Assembly: GCA_032622095.1 (NCBI GenBank)
Contig: CP136069.1
Span: forward strand, 201,052,690-201,116,689
DNA: 64,000 bases
Direction: 5' to 3'
DNA from: Siphonodentalium dalli
Lineage: Eukaryota; Mollusca; Scaphopoda; Gadilida; Siphonodentaliidae
Under the pieces are notes generated by a model. It was not told the DNA's origin and did no database searches. It saw nothing but the letters and a program-made list of their open reading frames with translations. Made by a program: the position numbers and the translations under genes. Positions 10,503 through 23,591 of this stretch are shown here, one piece after another (positions within the stretch are counted from its first letter, which is position 1; the number at the start of each line of letters is the position of its first letter).

Positions 10503-10657
10503 CTTGTATTCTATAATATAGATGTTTGAAACCACCGATGGAACATATTTCTATCCCGCCACCTTATACCGAGCAAATAAAGGTTTATAACTTGTATGTA
10601 TGACAACCGATAATGTGAACATGAACACGTTGTGTGGGGTTTTAAGATAAGCCAAAA

Positions 10658-11170
10658 GTGTTTCATAGTTCACACATCGTTGATGGTATACCTCAAAGGA
10701 ATGGACTGCACCACCTTACATTTCCAGCTATATACACTGCCTCCCTGAATCCTGTATACCGGTTAGCAGAGAGGTGTGAATCATGCGTACCAGTTAAGAA
10801 GATATGGAATACTAATCTCCTAGTTTTCAAACATTTGCCGAAGTAGTATCCAAGTCGACAACATATCAAGATATATAATAGACTGAATAACATCAACATA
10901 TGTCATTTGAACTGGGAAATAATCAAAATTTGTGAAGTTTTGTGCTAAAAAAACTGCGTACCGGACTTTCTGTTCAATCCTAAATACAAGTCAAATAAGC
11001 CAGATGAATCCGGATTACCAGTTAGTAGAAAGGAATGCCCACAAAGAACTGTTTTCACTGGGACTGGGAGTATGTAGCGAATAATACGTATACATTCGTT
11101 TCCAAAGACTATATCCTATTTGCCAATGAATTACTGGCGAACACTAGCTCTATGCTGGGAGAACAAACCG
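10658..11170 (+). pseudogene. Possible decayed coding sequence, unidentified
   Basis: One plus-strand frame from about 10658 to 11075 has only two internal stops in some 140 codons (around 10844 and 10945). It reads protein-like stretches such as GIPQRNGLHHLTFPAIYTAS, CESCVPVKKIWNTNLLVF and VPDFLFNPKYKSNKPDESGL. Near 11075 the open frame shifts (EYVANNTYTFVSKDYILFAN) and continues to the palindrome module at 11177. This could be a transposase or host pseudogene cut by the module insertion; a chance open region is possible. No family recognised. Confidence 0.2.
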
Positions 11171-11176
11171 GCCCGG

Positions 11177-11353
11177 TGCCAATGCATTCTCTTATATATA
11201 AGAGAATGCACTGGCTTAACACATATTAAAAATGATAAAATTGTCAAAGAATGTAGAAAAATAATTAAAAAATTTTTTTTTAGGCCAATGCATTCTCTTA
11301 TATATGCGAGGCGATCTATGGTCGACTCGCATATATAAGAGAATGCATTGGCA
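11177..11353. mobile_element. Palindrome module without a recognisable outer MITE
   Basis: Left arm shortened to CTCTTATATATAAGAG by loss of the palindrome centre, loop of about 60 bp, full right arm to 11353. The flanks (CCGGCCCGG and CGCTACCATC) do not match either outer family. It shows the module can occur alone, either by its own insertion or by loss of the outer parts. Confidence 0.85.
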
Positions 11354-11517
11354 CGCTACCATCTCAGAGAACACAACGTTTGAAAACGCACACATGTTTT
11401 CATATTGTAGGAACAATTGTGTTATAAACATAATGCAATAATTCCAAAACAATATTGTAATGTTACTTTAGCAATGACACTGTTTTCGGCTTATTTGAAT
11501 GTAACATTTACGAAAAT

Positions 11518-14500
11518 AACAAGTGATAGTATGACTGTTTAATAACTAGTGATAGTATGATTGTTTAATAACTAGTGATATTATGATTGTTTAATAACTA
11601 GTGATATTATGATTGTTTAATAACTAGTGATAGTATGATTGTTTAATAACTAGTGATAGTATGATTGTTTAATAACTATTGATAGTATGATTGTTTAATA
11701 ACTAGTGATAGTATGATTGTTTAATAACTAGTGATAGTATGATTGTTTAATAACTAGTGATAGTATGATTGTTTAATAACTAGTGGTAGTATGATTGTTT
11801 AATAACTAGTGATAGTATGATTGTTTAATAACTAGTGATAGTATGATTGTTTAATAACTAGTGATAGTATGATAGTTTAATAACTAGTGATATCATGATT
11901 GTTTAATAACTAGTGGTAGTATGATTGTTTAATAACTAGTGATAGTATGATTATTTAATAACTAGTGATAGTATGATTGTTTAATAACTAGTGATAGTAT
12001 GATTGTCTAATAACTAGTGATATCATGATTGTTTAATAACTAGTGATAGTATGATTGTTTAATAACTAGTGATAGTATGATTGTTTAATAACTAGTGATA
12101 GTATGATTGTTTAATAACTAGTGATATCATGATTGTTTAATAACTAGTGATAGTATGATTGTTTAATAACTAGTGATAGTATGATTGTTTAATAACTAGT
12201 GATATTATGATTGTTTAATAACTAGTGATAGTATGATTGTTTAATAACTAGTGATAGTATGATTGTTTAATAACTAGTGATAGTATGATTGTTTAATAAC
12301 TAGTGATATTATGATTGTTTAATAACTAGTGATAGTATGATTGTTTAATAACTAGTGATAGTATGACTGTTTAATAACTAGTGATAGTATGATTGTTTAA
12401 TAACTAGTGATAGTATGATTGTTTAATAACTAGTGATAGTATGATTGTTTAATAACTAGTGATAGTATGATTGTTTAATAACTAGTGATAGTATGATTGT
12501 TTAATAACCAGTGATAGTATGATTGTTTAATAACTAGTGATAGTATGATTGTTTAATAACCAGCGATATTATGATTGTTTAATAACTAGTGATAGTATGA
12601 TTGTTTAATAACTAGTGATAGTATGATTGTTTAATAACTAGTGATAGTATAATTGTTTAATAACTTGTGATAGTATGATTGTTTAATAACTAGTGATAGT
12701 ATAATTGTTTAATAACTAGTGATATCATGATTGTTTAATAACTAGTGATAGTATGATTGTTTAATATATAGTGATAGTATGCTTGTTTAATAACTAGTGA
12801 TAGTATGATTGTTAATAACTATTGATAGTATGATTGTTTAATAACTAGTGATAGTATGATTGTTTAATAACTAGTGATATCATGATTGTTAATAACTAGT
12901 GATAGTATAAGTGTTTAATAACTAGTGATATCATGATTGTTTAATAACTAGTGATAGTATGATTGTTTAATAAATAGTGATAGTATGATTGTTTAATAAC
13001 TAGTGATAGTATGGTTGTTTAATAACTAGTGATAGTATGATTGTTTAATAACTAGTGATAGTATGATTGTTTAATAACTGGTGATAGTATGATTGTTTAA
13101 TAACTAATGATAGTATGATTGTTTAATAACTAGTGATAGTATGATTGTTTAATAACTAGTGATATTATGATTGTTTAATAACTAGTGATAGTATGATTGT
13201 TTAATAACTAGTGATAGTATGATTGTTTAATAACTAGTGATAGTATGATTGTTTAATAACTAGTGATAGTATGATTGTTTAATAACTAGTGATAGTATGA
13301 TTGTTTAATAACTAGTGATAGTATGATTGTTTAATAACTAGTGATAGTATGATTGTTTAATAACTAGTGATAGTATGATTGTTTAATAACTAGTGATAGT
13401 ATGATTGTTTAGTAACTAGTGGTAGTATGATTGTTTAATAACTAGTGATATCATGATTGTTTAATAACTAGTGATATCATGATTGTTTAATAACTAGTGA
13501 TAGTATGATTGTTTAATAACTAGTGATAGTATGATTGTTTAATATATAGTGATAGTATGCTTGTTTAATAACTAGTGATAGTATGATTGTTAATAACTAG
13601 TGATAGTATGATTGTTTAATAACTAGTGATAGTATGATTGTTTAATAACTAGTGATAGTATGATTGTTTAATAACTAGTGATAGTATGATTGTTTAATAA
13701 CTAGTGATAGTATGATTGTTTAATAACTAGTGATAGTATGATTGTGTAATAACTAGTGATATTATGATTGTTTAATAACTAGTGATAGTATGATTGTTTA
13801 ATAACTAGTGATAGTATGATTGTTTAATAACTAGTGGTAGTATGATTGTTTAATAACTAGTGATAGTATGATTGTGTAATAACTAGTGATAGTATGATTG
13901 TTTAATAACTAGTGATAGTATGATTGTTTAATAACTAGTGATAGTATGATTGTTTAATAACTAGTGATAGTATGATTGTTTAATAACCAGTGATAGTATG
14001 ATTGTTTAATAACTAGTGATAGTATGATTGTTTAATAACTAGTGATAGTATGATTGTTTAATAACTAGTGATAGTATGATTGTTTAATAACTAGTGATAG
14101 TATGATTGTTTAATAACCTGTGATAGTATGATTGTTTAATAACTAGTGATAGTATGATTGTTTAATAACTAGTGATAGTATGATTGTTTAATAACCAGTG
14201 ATAGTATGATTGTTTATTAACTAGTGATAGTATGATTGTTTAATAACTAGTGATAGTATGATTGTTTAATAACTAGTGATAGTATGATTGTTTAATAACT
14301 AGTGATAGTATGATTGTTTAATAACTAGTGATAGTATGATTGTTTAATAACTAGTGATATCATGATTGTTTAATAACTAGTGATAGTATGATTGTTTAAT
14401 AACTAGTGATAATATGATTGTTTAATAACTAGTGATAGTATGATTGTTTAATAACTAGTGATAGTATGATTGTTTAATAACTAGTGATAGTATGATTGTT

Positions 14501-14766
14501 TAATAACTAGTGATAATATGATTGTTTAATAACTAGTGATAGTATGATTGTTTAATAACTAGTGATAATATGATTGTTTAATAACTAGTGATAGTATGAT
14601 TGTTTAATAACTAGTGATATCATGATTGTTTAATAACTAGTGATAGTATGATTGTTTAATAACTAGTGATATTATGATTGTTTAATAACTAGTGATATTA
14701 TGATTGTTTAATAACTAGTGATAGTATGATTGTTTAATAACTAGTGATATTATTATTGTTTTTTAA
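11518..14766. repeat. 26-bp satellite array, about 125 copies
   Basis: Unit TAGTGATAGTATGATTGTTT + AATAAC. Common variants are GATATCATG, GATATTATG and GATAATATG in place of GATAGTATG, scattered along the array; a few units lack one T. The array ends at 14766 in TTTTTTAATCGG and lies 235 bp from the D-family MITE at 15001. No higher-order period is obvious by eye. Confidence 0.97.
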
Positions 14767-15000
14767 TCGGTACTGACTACCTCAGCGTAGTGTTTCACAT
14801 CGTACTCAATGGGGTTCGCGCTTCCATTTTCCAAACTTGCCAAACCATATCATAATTGCTCGTGGGAGAGGGCAACAAATACGTATGCTCTATTTTAATC
14901 AAATGTTTAACCTAAAATATAATTGCGATTTATAGGCAAATTTTATTGTTCTTATAAGAACCGTTTGGTAAAACTATTTTATGTTATGTGAACACTTGAC

Positions 15001-16385
15001 AATGGCTGTAAACACATCAACCACAGTAGCGATGGCTTAGTCGGTGTGTCATCTTATTATGGCGGAGTTCGGTGACAATTGTACTATGTCATGCCTAGCC
15101 ATGTTGTCCACCGAGTTTCCGCACGATGAGTCGACTGGGCCAATTAATCAACTGCGTTCACAAAGTTGGCATCTACTCAATACGTATAGCTATAATGTAT
15201 AATATACGACATATATAGTTGCACGGTCGTTCAGAATTGTGTTCAACCGTGGCAATTCCTCATTCACTCATATGCTCGTAGTACGTTTTACTGATATGAA
15301 TTCAAAGCATGTTTGACCCACTCACATCTTCTGAGAAATTACACGGGCGATTGTTCTTAGTAAGAACAATCATGATTGTTAACAGAAAAGGGTTAGTATT
15401 CCCAATTCTCTCATATTTCAAACAAACACTCATTTGCAACTGAGCCGCGCTAGCTGTGGTCACATAGAATATTTAAAAAAAAAAAAATTGAAAATTAATG
15501 TGACCCTCTCAGTGAAGTTACACGGCTAGAATGACGAATTCTCCGCTCTAGCGATCCGAACAATTACCACAAATCTCATTCTCATTAGCTACAATTCGAA
15601 ATAGGCTCCGCCTATAATAAACAACTCTATATGCCCGAACTGTGAATACATAATTTTCCCGCTAATGCCAGGAAACGCGGGAAAATTTGAATTCATTAAG
15701 TTACCAAGTGGACTTTTATAGCATGACAAATAGAACACTGCGCGTTGAGTAAAGATCAATAGTGACAAGACATTCAGGTAGATAGATCATTGATAGCTTG
15801 ACCGCGACGCTGGTAGAACTTGGTAGACTCATTGTACGAATACCCAAATTATCTTGGGTCTGTCTCAATAAAACCATACAAATATGGATATCATTGGAAC
15901 CGGTTCATTGACCACATTGTGATCGTTACAGTTATGCCCTGTGCCAATGCATTCTCTTATATATGCGAGTCGACCATAAGTCGCCTCGCATATATAAGAG
16001 AATGCATTGGCCTAAAAATAATCTTTTTTTAACACTTTTTACCATTTTTTCTTACATTCTTTAACAATTTTATAATTTTTAATGTGTTAAGCCAATGCAT
16101 TCTCTTATATATGCGAGGCGACCTATGGTCGACTCGCATATATAAGAGAATGCATTGGCACAGGACCGGTCTGTTGGGTAAAGGGTTAAGACAGATCCCC
16201 AATTGTGTTTTATATTTTGCGACTTTTAGTTGTACGCATAATTCCTCTAAAACGTGGACCGATGAAGCTGTGGGCGACATGGGTAGAAGTGGCACAGTAA
16301 TTATGAGGACCAATTGTCACCAAACTCCACCATAATAAGATGGCAAACCTACCCTGCCATCGCTATACGTGTGTCCGCAGCCAAT
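15001..16385. mobile_element. D-family inverted-repeat element, interrupted by a piggyBac-like insertion
   Basis: Terminal inverted repeats of about 140 bp: AATGGCTGTAAACACATCAA... at 15001 and ...CGTGTGTCCGCAGCCAAT at 16385, with inner parts GGCGGAGTTCGGTGACAATT and AATTGTCACCAAACTCCACC. A second copy lies at 30975-31664 in the opposite orientation. The stretch CATTGT/ACGAAT near 15838, continuous with AGAGGGCGACATGG in that copy, is broken here by the element ending at 16185. No coding sequence seen. Confidence 0.8.
15846..16185. mobile_element. piggyBac-like element with palindrome module, left end missing
   Basis: From TATCTTGGGTCTGTCTCAAT to TGTTGGGTAAAGGG, followed by TTAA (16186-16189). 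Matches the 6867 copy but lacks its first 50 or so bases. Both palindrome arms are full length (about 15952-16020 and 16091-16159). Nested inside the D-family element. Confidence 0.8.
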
Positions 16386-17006
16386 ATAAATGTGATTAAC
16401 TCACGTATTACTCACCATGCATGGAGTCAGTACAGTGCTTGCTGTAAAAAAATGAGAATACGTATGATTATGTTTCTCTCATATTGGCAAGTTCTTCTGA
16501 ATCGGCACCATAGACATCAGGGTTAACGTTGGCCTGGAAATTATTTTGCCAATTTTCTAGCAATTTCTGATTTTTTTTTCAGAAAGTTTGGCCAAAATTA
16601 AAAACCAAAATAAGGATAGGATGATCGAGAAAACGGATTCTCTTAACAAAACTTTAAAGATGCACAACATTGTGATAGTTACAGTCATGCCATGTGTCAA
16701 TGTATATAAAAGAGAATGCATTGGCCTAAAACAAAATCATTTTTTAACACTTTTTACCATTTTTTCTTACATTCTTTAACAATTTTATAATTTTTTCTTA
16801 CATTTTTTAACCGTTTTCCGACTTATTATCCGATTATGTCGTTATATCAGCCTTGACGAAATGTTCTTGCAAGTCGTGTTTGTCACCCGTCATGCATTTA
16901 TCTGACGGCCAATCCCCTAGTATTATATATATGCTACGATAACATGTCGTCGTGTATATGTTCTGCTACAATCAGCCTGAGCCAGCATGAACCCTTTGTG
17001 CACATC
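16386..17006. other. Spacer with a degenerate palindrome-module remnant
   Basis: Mostly unassigned. From about 16674 to 16810, TGTGATAGTTACAGTCATGC and AGAGAATGCATTGGCCTAAA followed by the T-rich loop match the piggyBac-like family, but the palindrome centre and right arm are gone. Confidence 0.6.
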
Positions 17007-18082
17007 CAGAGACTTGGCGACAGGGGGTTGGGGGGTTGGGGGTGTCTCACCCCCCAACTTTGGTAAACATTTTCAACAGTTGGAAATTTCATACCTGCCA
17101 AAACATTAGTTGGAAATTTCACACCAACAATAGGTTGAAAATGTTCTTGTAGTTTAATTATAAAACATTTATTGGGGGAATATATTGATTTTGGACCAAT
17201 ATTTGCATATGTTCCTATTTTTGGTAAAAAATTTGGAAATAAATGGTCATCAGTTGGAAATTTTCCAACCTTGGGGGGGCGGTGACAGGTTGGAAATTTC
17301 CAACACTTGGAAAGCTTGTGTCCTGGTCCCTCCCCCGTGGCCAGTCAAAACTTCTTGTTAATTTAAGAAAACAATATTGTCATACATTTGGTCAACATTG
17401 TCATTGGAAATTTTCCAACCTAAGTGGGGATCTAGGGTTTGAAATTTCCAACTGTATGAAGGCTTGAGGTTAGTCCAGATGCTAGGATTTTGCGATTTTC
17501 GCACACCGGTGTGTCATTGCCCCTCCCCATGGCCAATACAAAACTGCTAGGTAGTTTAGCAAAACAATATTTTACTACATTTGTTCAAACTTGTGGACAG
17601 AAATGGTCATCAGTTGAAGAATATTACAACCTGAGGGGGGGGGGGTATGAGGTTTGAAATTTCCAACACTGGGAAAGCTTCAGTTGAGGCCAGTCTATAG
17701 ATGCGATAGGATTTGCGATTTTCTTGTATAGTTTTCAAAAAAATCTCACACCGGGCCAAACAACCATGGTCGGCCCGGTGTGTCCTGGTCTCTTGTCTGT
17801 ATAGCTGTGTACATTTGTCTGGAATTAGAGCACTAGATGTTTTTTGGCAATTTTCAGCTTAAAATATCTGAATCTTCTCAAACCGGGAATATAGTAACAT
17901 GGCTTATGAATATATAGGAAATTAGGCCTGAGCACTGAGGTACCAAGGGGGGTGGTGGAAATGTAATTATGCAAAACTTATGTTTTGGTTTGATTCAAGG
18001 GCCAAGGGGGGGGGGGGTGCAGTTGGAATTTCCCAAGGTGCATGGACACCCCCCTAACGGAGACCCTCTAGCCACGTCCCTG
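17007..18082. mobile_element. hAT-like nonautonomous element, 1.08 kb
   Basis: Inverted ends CAGAGACTTGGCGACAGGGG and CTCTAGCCACGTCCCTG. The 8-bp flanks TGCACATC (16999-17006) and CACACATC (18083-18090) are a slightly decayed target duplication. The body is rich in TTGGAAATTTCCAAC, itself palindromic, repeated many times. A close copy at 52921-53938 and a diverged one at 54292-55029. No transposase frame seen. CAG ends plus 8-bp duplication support hAT. Confidence 0.8.
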
Positions 18083-18278
18083 CACACATCTCTATATGTC
18101 CAGGGAAGATATAAATGGTAGTTAATCACAGGCGTAACGGATAACATTTTAATTTGTTTATGTTTTTTTTTTCTTCCCGACCCACATGTCACGCACGTAG
18201 ATATACGAACGTTGTTGAAACAGTTATTATCACGAGTTATTCACCAAGAACCCACATGCTTGTAAAATTTGATATTTG

Positions 18279-18732
18279 TGACCCGCCATATCAAATCCAG
18301 TCGTAAGTCGGGATTTTTTTACCCTGTGCCAATGCATTCTCTTATATATGCGAGTCGACCATATGTCGCCTCGCATATATAAGAGAATGCATTGGCCTAA
18401 CAATTTTTTACAATTTTAATATTTTTTTCTTGTATTCTTTAATTTTTTTATAATTTCACCCATACAGAGCCCCAGACAAACATGAGCAGACGACACTCTT
18501 CTATATGTTTCTATATATTTGTGGGGCTCCCTGCAGGGTAATGGATGTTTTTTATTTATGTCCTAAAAATTGTCAGAAACATTTATTATAAAAAAATGAT
18601 AAAAAATTGTTAGGCCAATGCATTCTGTTATATATGCGAGGCGACCTATGGTCGACTCGCATATATAAGAGAATGCATTGGCACAGGGTAAAAACAATCC
18701 CGACTTACGACTGGATTTGATATGGCGGATCA
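18279..18732. mobile_element. MITE with GTGACCCGCC-type termini and palindrome module
   Basis: Same structure as 8838-9278, with both palindrome arms complete (about 18327-18395 and 18614-18683) and the same internal CAGAGCCCCAGAC / GGGGCTCCCTGCAGGG segment. The right end reads GGCGGATCACA. Confidence 0.85.
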
Positions 18733-18852
18733 CATTTATAGTTTATGCCTCTTTTATCGAACTCGCAACACAACGATATAATTATTTACCTACTTGTAAC
18801 TTGTGAATGATCAATAACAATCGCACATGATAAGTAATTCAATTCGCATTAA

Positions 18853-21800
18853 GGGTACGTTCATACACTGGCAAGTTTTCACAGTATGGTTTGCAGGCAT
18901 TTTGTCGATAACGATATGATGCCATAATATGAACGGAAACAAGCACATAAAGTGCAACTGTACCACAGCTTACTACGTGCGAAGTAACAACTCTGTAGTT
19001 CCACATGTAGCGATGCTACCGGAATTTGCCTGTAAATAGCATGCAATTATCTCGCAAAAATCAATCATACAGGTATTTGAAGGCAAATTCCAATAGCACT
19101 CTTACAAGTGGAATTAGATAAATGCTACTTCCCATGTATTTTGTTTTGATAGAGATGCATGCTATGTGGTTACACTGGTGTAAATAAGGTTCGGAGAGAC
19201 CTCTAGCGGATGCGGGAGGAATATATAGGAGAGAATAAAATAGACACTGGGCCCTGATTGGTCAATAGCCTTGTGTGCTTTTTGCATAAAAAAATCATCA
19301 CACCTCTTCCCTATGATTTCCCATAGGTAAGATAGCCATTGGCACAGGAATTAACCCTTTGTAGTGAAGTTTGAATTTGTTGGTGTGGTCTAAAATATGA
19401 CAGTATTTTTTTATGCGGATCTGACACTAGTTACGAAAACACAAGATTTAAAGGCGAATTCCCTGCTAGACAGATATGATTTTTTTGTGTAAAAAGTTTC
19501 CCGAAATGTCAATTTTTGAGATTAAAAAAAATAATTGGACCCATGGTTCATATAGCCAACAGCATACGCTAAAACGTTAGCACTGAGGCCTATGGAAAAC
19601 ATTTACACCAGTGTAACCTAAAGGGAAAAATGAGCTTTTTGGCATTTTTGATTCCTGGGAGTCACTTTAAAGTATTTTAATGCATTTTTCACAGCCTGGT
19701 CTTTCAGTCCAATGAATATCCCATGCATGGTGTGGCTATTCTTGCTGCTGATGTCTTCTTTCACTTACATCGGCCAAAAAAATGGTATGATTTTTCATAA
19801 AAAATGCCAATTTTTCAAGGTATTTTCAAAAAATTTCAAGGTGGTAATTGTCACATGATAATGCAAATTACCCATAACATGAGCATGTCAATGACACACA
19901 TACCAATTGTTATAAGAAGCTAATCTAACAAGTATTTTGGATTTTATAGCCAGTGATATACAGATATATATAATAAAAGTGTCTCATTTTCACTGGTGGG
20001 TATGGCCATTTGAAGGTTAATAGCACTAAAACTTGGACACATTTAAGAAAATGCTTCAGCATTTCAAAGAGAGCATATCTTTGTTCAACTAATTCAATAT
20101 ACACCCACATCCAGTTATCTTGGATCACCCTTGCAGACCTGAAAATGTCATATTTTAGTCTTCCATGTGCTGATAAAGTCATGTGCTTGATGCTCAGCTG
20201 ATCAGATCTGGACTCAATGACCTCACATCACCAGAAGTTCTCTCATGGAAAGGATCTTGTACAGTCTTCCATAGCTGATCCAAGTTTGCAATACCAGACC
20301 CCAAAAACTGTGTGAAAATGGGGCCTGAATATGACTTGTGGTGGGAAAATGTGCTTTTTTGATGAATAATGTGTTACAGAGAGTGGGGTTAAATTGTGTG
20401 TGATAAATAAAGAACCACAGAAGTGATATTATTTTTGAACACATTTTTTTCATTCATGGGCAATTCTGAAAAAATGTAGGGTGTTACAATTATTCCGCGA
20501 AAAAGCGGGCTATCGCTTTAGGTTACACTGGTGTAAATAAGGTTCGGAGAGACCTCTAGCGGATGCGGGAGGAATATATAGGAGAGAATAAAATAGACAC
20601 TGGGCCCTGATTGGTCAATAGCCTTGTGTGCTTTTTGCATAAAAAAATCATCACACCTCTTCCCTATGATTTCCCATAGGTAAGATAGCCATTGGCACAG
20701 GAATTAACCCTTTGTAGTGAAGTTTGAATTTGTTGGTGTGGTCTAAAATATGACAGTATTTTTTTATGCGGATCTGACACTAGTTACGAAAACACAAGAT
20801 TTAAAGGCGAATTCCCTGCTAGACAGATATGATTTTTTTGTGTAAAAAGTTTCCCGAAATGTCAATTTTTGAGATTAAAAAAAATAATTGGACCCATGGT
20901 TCATATAGCCAACAGCATACGCTAAAACGTTAGCACTGAGGCCTATGGAAAACATTTACACCAGTGTAACCTAAAGGGAAAAATGAGCTTTTTGGCATTT
21001 TTGATTCCTGGGAGTCACTTTAAAGTATTTTAATGCATTTTTCACAGCCTGGTCTTTCAGTCCAATGAATATCCCATGCATGGTGTGGCTATTCTTGCTG
21101 CTGATGTCTTCTTTCACTTACATCGGCCAAAAAAATGGTATGATTTTTCATAAAAAATGCCAATTTTTCAAGGTATTTTCAAAAAATTTCAAGGTGGTAA
21201 TTGTCACATGATAATGCAAATTACCCATAACATGAGCATGTCAATGACACACATACCAATTGTTATAAGAAGCTAATCTAACAAGTATTTTGGATTTTAT
21301 AGCCAGTGATATACAGATATATATAATAAAAGTGTCTCATTTTCACTGGTGGGTATGGCCATTTGAAGGTTAATAGCACTAAAACTTGGACACATTTAAG
21401 AAAATGCTTCAGCATTTCAAAGAGAGCATATCTTTGTTCAACTAATTCAATATACACCCACATCCAGTTATCTTGGATCACCCTTGCAGACCTGAAAATG
21501 TCATATTTTAGTCTTCCATGTGCTGATAAAGTCATGTGCTTGATGCTCAGCTGATCAGATCTGGACTCAATGACCTCACATCACCAGAAGTTCTCTCATG
21601 GAAAGGATCTTGTACAGTCTTCCATAGCTGATCCAAGTTTGCAATACCAGACCCCAAAAACTGTGTGAAAATGGGGCCTGAATATGACTTGTGGTGGGAA
21701 AATGTGCTTTTTTGATGAATAATGTGTTACAGAGAGTGGGGTTAAATTGTGTGTGATAAATAAAGAACCACAGAAGTGATATTATTTTTGAACACATTTT

Positions 21801-22424
21801 TTTCATTCATGGGCAATTCTGAAAAAATGTAGGGTGTTACAATTATTCCGCGAAAAAGCGGGCTATCGCTTTAGGTTACACTGGTGTAAATAAGGTTCGG
21901 AGAGACCTCTAGCGGATGCGGGAGGAATATATAGGAGAGAATAAAATAGACACTGGGCCCTGATTGGTCAATAGCCTTGTGTGCTTTTTGCATAAAAAAA
22001 TCATCACACCTCTTCCCTATGATTTCCCATAGGTAAGATAGCCATTGGCACAGGAATTAACCCTTTGTAGTGAAGTTTGAATTTGTTGGTGTGGTCTAAA
22101 ATATGACAGTATTTTTTTATGCGGATCTGACACTAGTTACGAAAACACAAGATTTAAAGGCGAATTCCCTGCTAGACAGATATGATTTTTTTGTGTAAAA
22201 AGTTTCCCGAAATGTCAATTTTTGAGATTAAAAAAAATAATTGGACCCATGGTTCATATAGCCAACAGCATACGCTAAAACGTTAGCACTGAGGCCTATG
22301 GAAAACATTTACACCAGTGTAACCATGTGCACGGTTCTGTTCATATTCTGGCACCATGTGGTTTTCAATGACGAAATGCCCGCAAAAACGTACATTGCAA
22401 ACTTGCCAGCGTATGAAGGTAGCC
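18853..22424. mobile_element. Outer inverted-repeat element hosting a tandem composite insertion
   Basis: About 100-bp inverted ends: GGGTACGTTCATACACTGGC at 18853 and the counterpart GCCAGCGTATGAAGGTAGCC ending at 22424. TAA flanks both ends (18850-18852, 22425-22427). A 3-bp TAA duplication with a GG-starting terminus is compatible with PIF/Harbinger, but that is tentative. Without the insert at 19168-22324 the element would be about 415 bp, a normal MITE size. Confidence 0.7.
19168..22324. mobile_element. A-B-A-B-A tandem composite element, 1353-bp period
   Basis: Unit A (451 bp; 19168-19618, 20521-20971, 21874-22324) has inverted ends GGTTACACTGGTGTAAAT / ATTTACACCAGTGTAACC. Unit B (902 bp; 19619-20520 and 20972-21873) joins them and starts TAAAGGG and ends CGCTTTA. 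The three A and two B copies look identical over all lines compared. The 4-bp ATGT lies directly outside both ends (19164-19167, 22325-22328), so the array behaves as one insertion. B carries repeated 60-85 codon frames (for example minus 19925-20182) that I do not recognise and that may be chance. Confidence 0.9.
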
Positions 22425-22429
22425 TAAAC

Positions 22430-23591
22430 GTGCGTGTCTAATAATGATATATAATGGATGATTGTATATTGACGTTAACCCTGATATTAATGACGGGCGC
22501 TGTGCTGGTGCAGCATTAAATATCCTATATATCGGTGCGTTTTCTTATATAATTATGCCAGTCTCCCATATGGAGCCTCACATACACAAGATAATGCTCT
22601 GGCTTACAAGGTGAGTGTAAATATCGTTAGGCCAATGCACTATCGTATATATATACGCGGCTCCATATGTGAGCCTCGCATTATTATATAAATGCAAGAA
22701 AATTTGCACAAGGTTTTCACAAATATTTAGCAAACTCCAGTTATGGAAGGGTTAATGTATAGAAATGTAAATTTGTGGGTTTATTAGTGATATACGTTTT
22801 GGCGCAAAAGGTTGCAAAATTTTGCCTGGATACTGTTCATTTGTTTGAGTATCGGTGATAGTGTAATGTGGCTGTGTATTAGGCTGTGGAATCCTATGAT
22901 TCCCACAGAAAAAAACCCAGTGAAATAGTTGATTTTGCACTCTTAACTTGAATAACTAGTTGAATATAACTATACTAGGTCAATCATGTTTACCTGATCT
23001 GATAACCATTAGCCCTTCCATTACTGGAACTTCCTGGAATTTTGCCCTAACCCTGTGTCATACCCACTACCCATACCCACATGTTAGCGACCACATTGGC
23101 CTAACACTATTTACATTGACCTTGTTGGCCAGTGCATTCCATTATCTAAGAGAGGCTCCTTATGCAAGTCGCGCATATATACTATAATACACTGGCATAT
23201 GATATTTAATGATGCACCAGTGCAGCTCCCGCCATGAAATTCTTAATTTCATCGCAGGACCTCGAATTTTGCTGAAAATACAGTAAAATAGAAACAACAA
23301 ACACGATCGCTGGCCGATCACGACGAACATGGTAGAGTTAGATCCCTCACATCGCTGGTACCCGTCATATCATCATAGAAATGTGTAATACATATCAAAT
23401 CAAGTAATAAACAAGAATATCTCATTTGGTGGTGGCATGACCATATTGTTGTCTTCATGCCGCCACCATTTGGGAACGGAAAATATGCAAAAAATATGGA
23501 AATACACAAATTTACACACAATTATTGGCATACTGGGTGAGATTTATACCATTTTTTTTTGCAATTGAGATGATATAATATATGACATGAG
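22430..23591. other. Spacer with two diverged palindrome-module remnants
   Basis: About 22537-22700 keeps the double-arm layout (TTCTTATATAATTATGCCAG, then GGCCAATGCACTATCGTATA) with a changed core (CTCCCATATGGAGCC). About 23085-23200 keeps GGCCTAACACTATTTACATT and GGCCAGTGCATTCCATTATC. These appear to be older subfamilies of the module. The rest is unassigned. Confidence 0.6.

Noticed and set aside
11518-14766. CRISPR-like regular array
   Set aside because: Units are contiguous 26-bp repeats without spacers, in a eukaryotic context; the 31.7-kb array likewise.
19168-22324. LTR retrotransposon reading of the A units
   Set aside because: Direct terminal repeats fit, but A lacks TG...CA ends, there is no primer-binding site or coding region in B, and the duplication is 4 bp. 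Kept as an unclassified composite.
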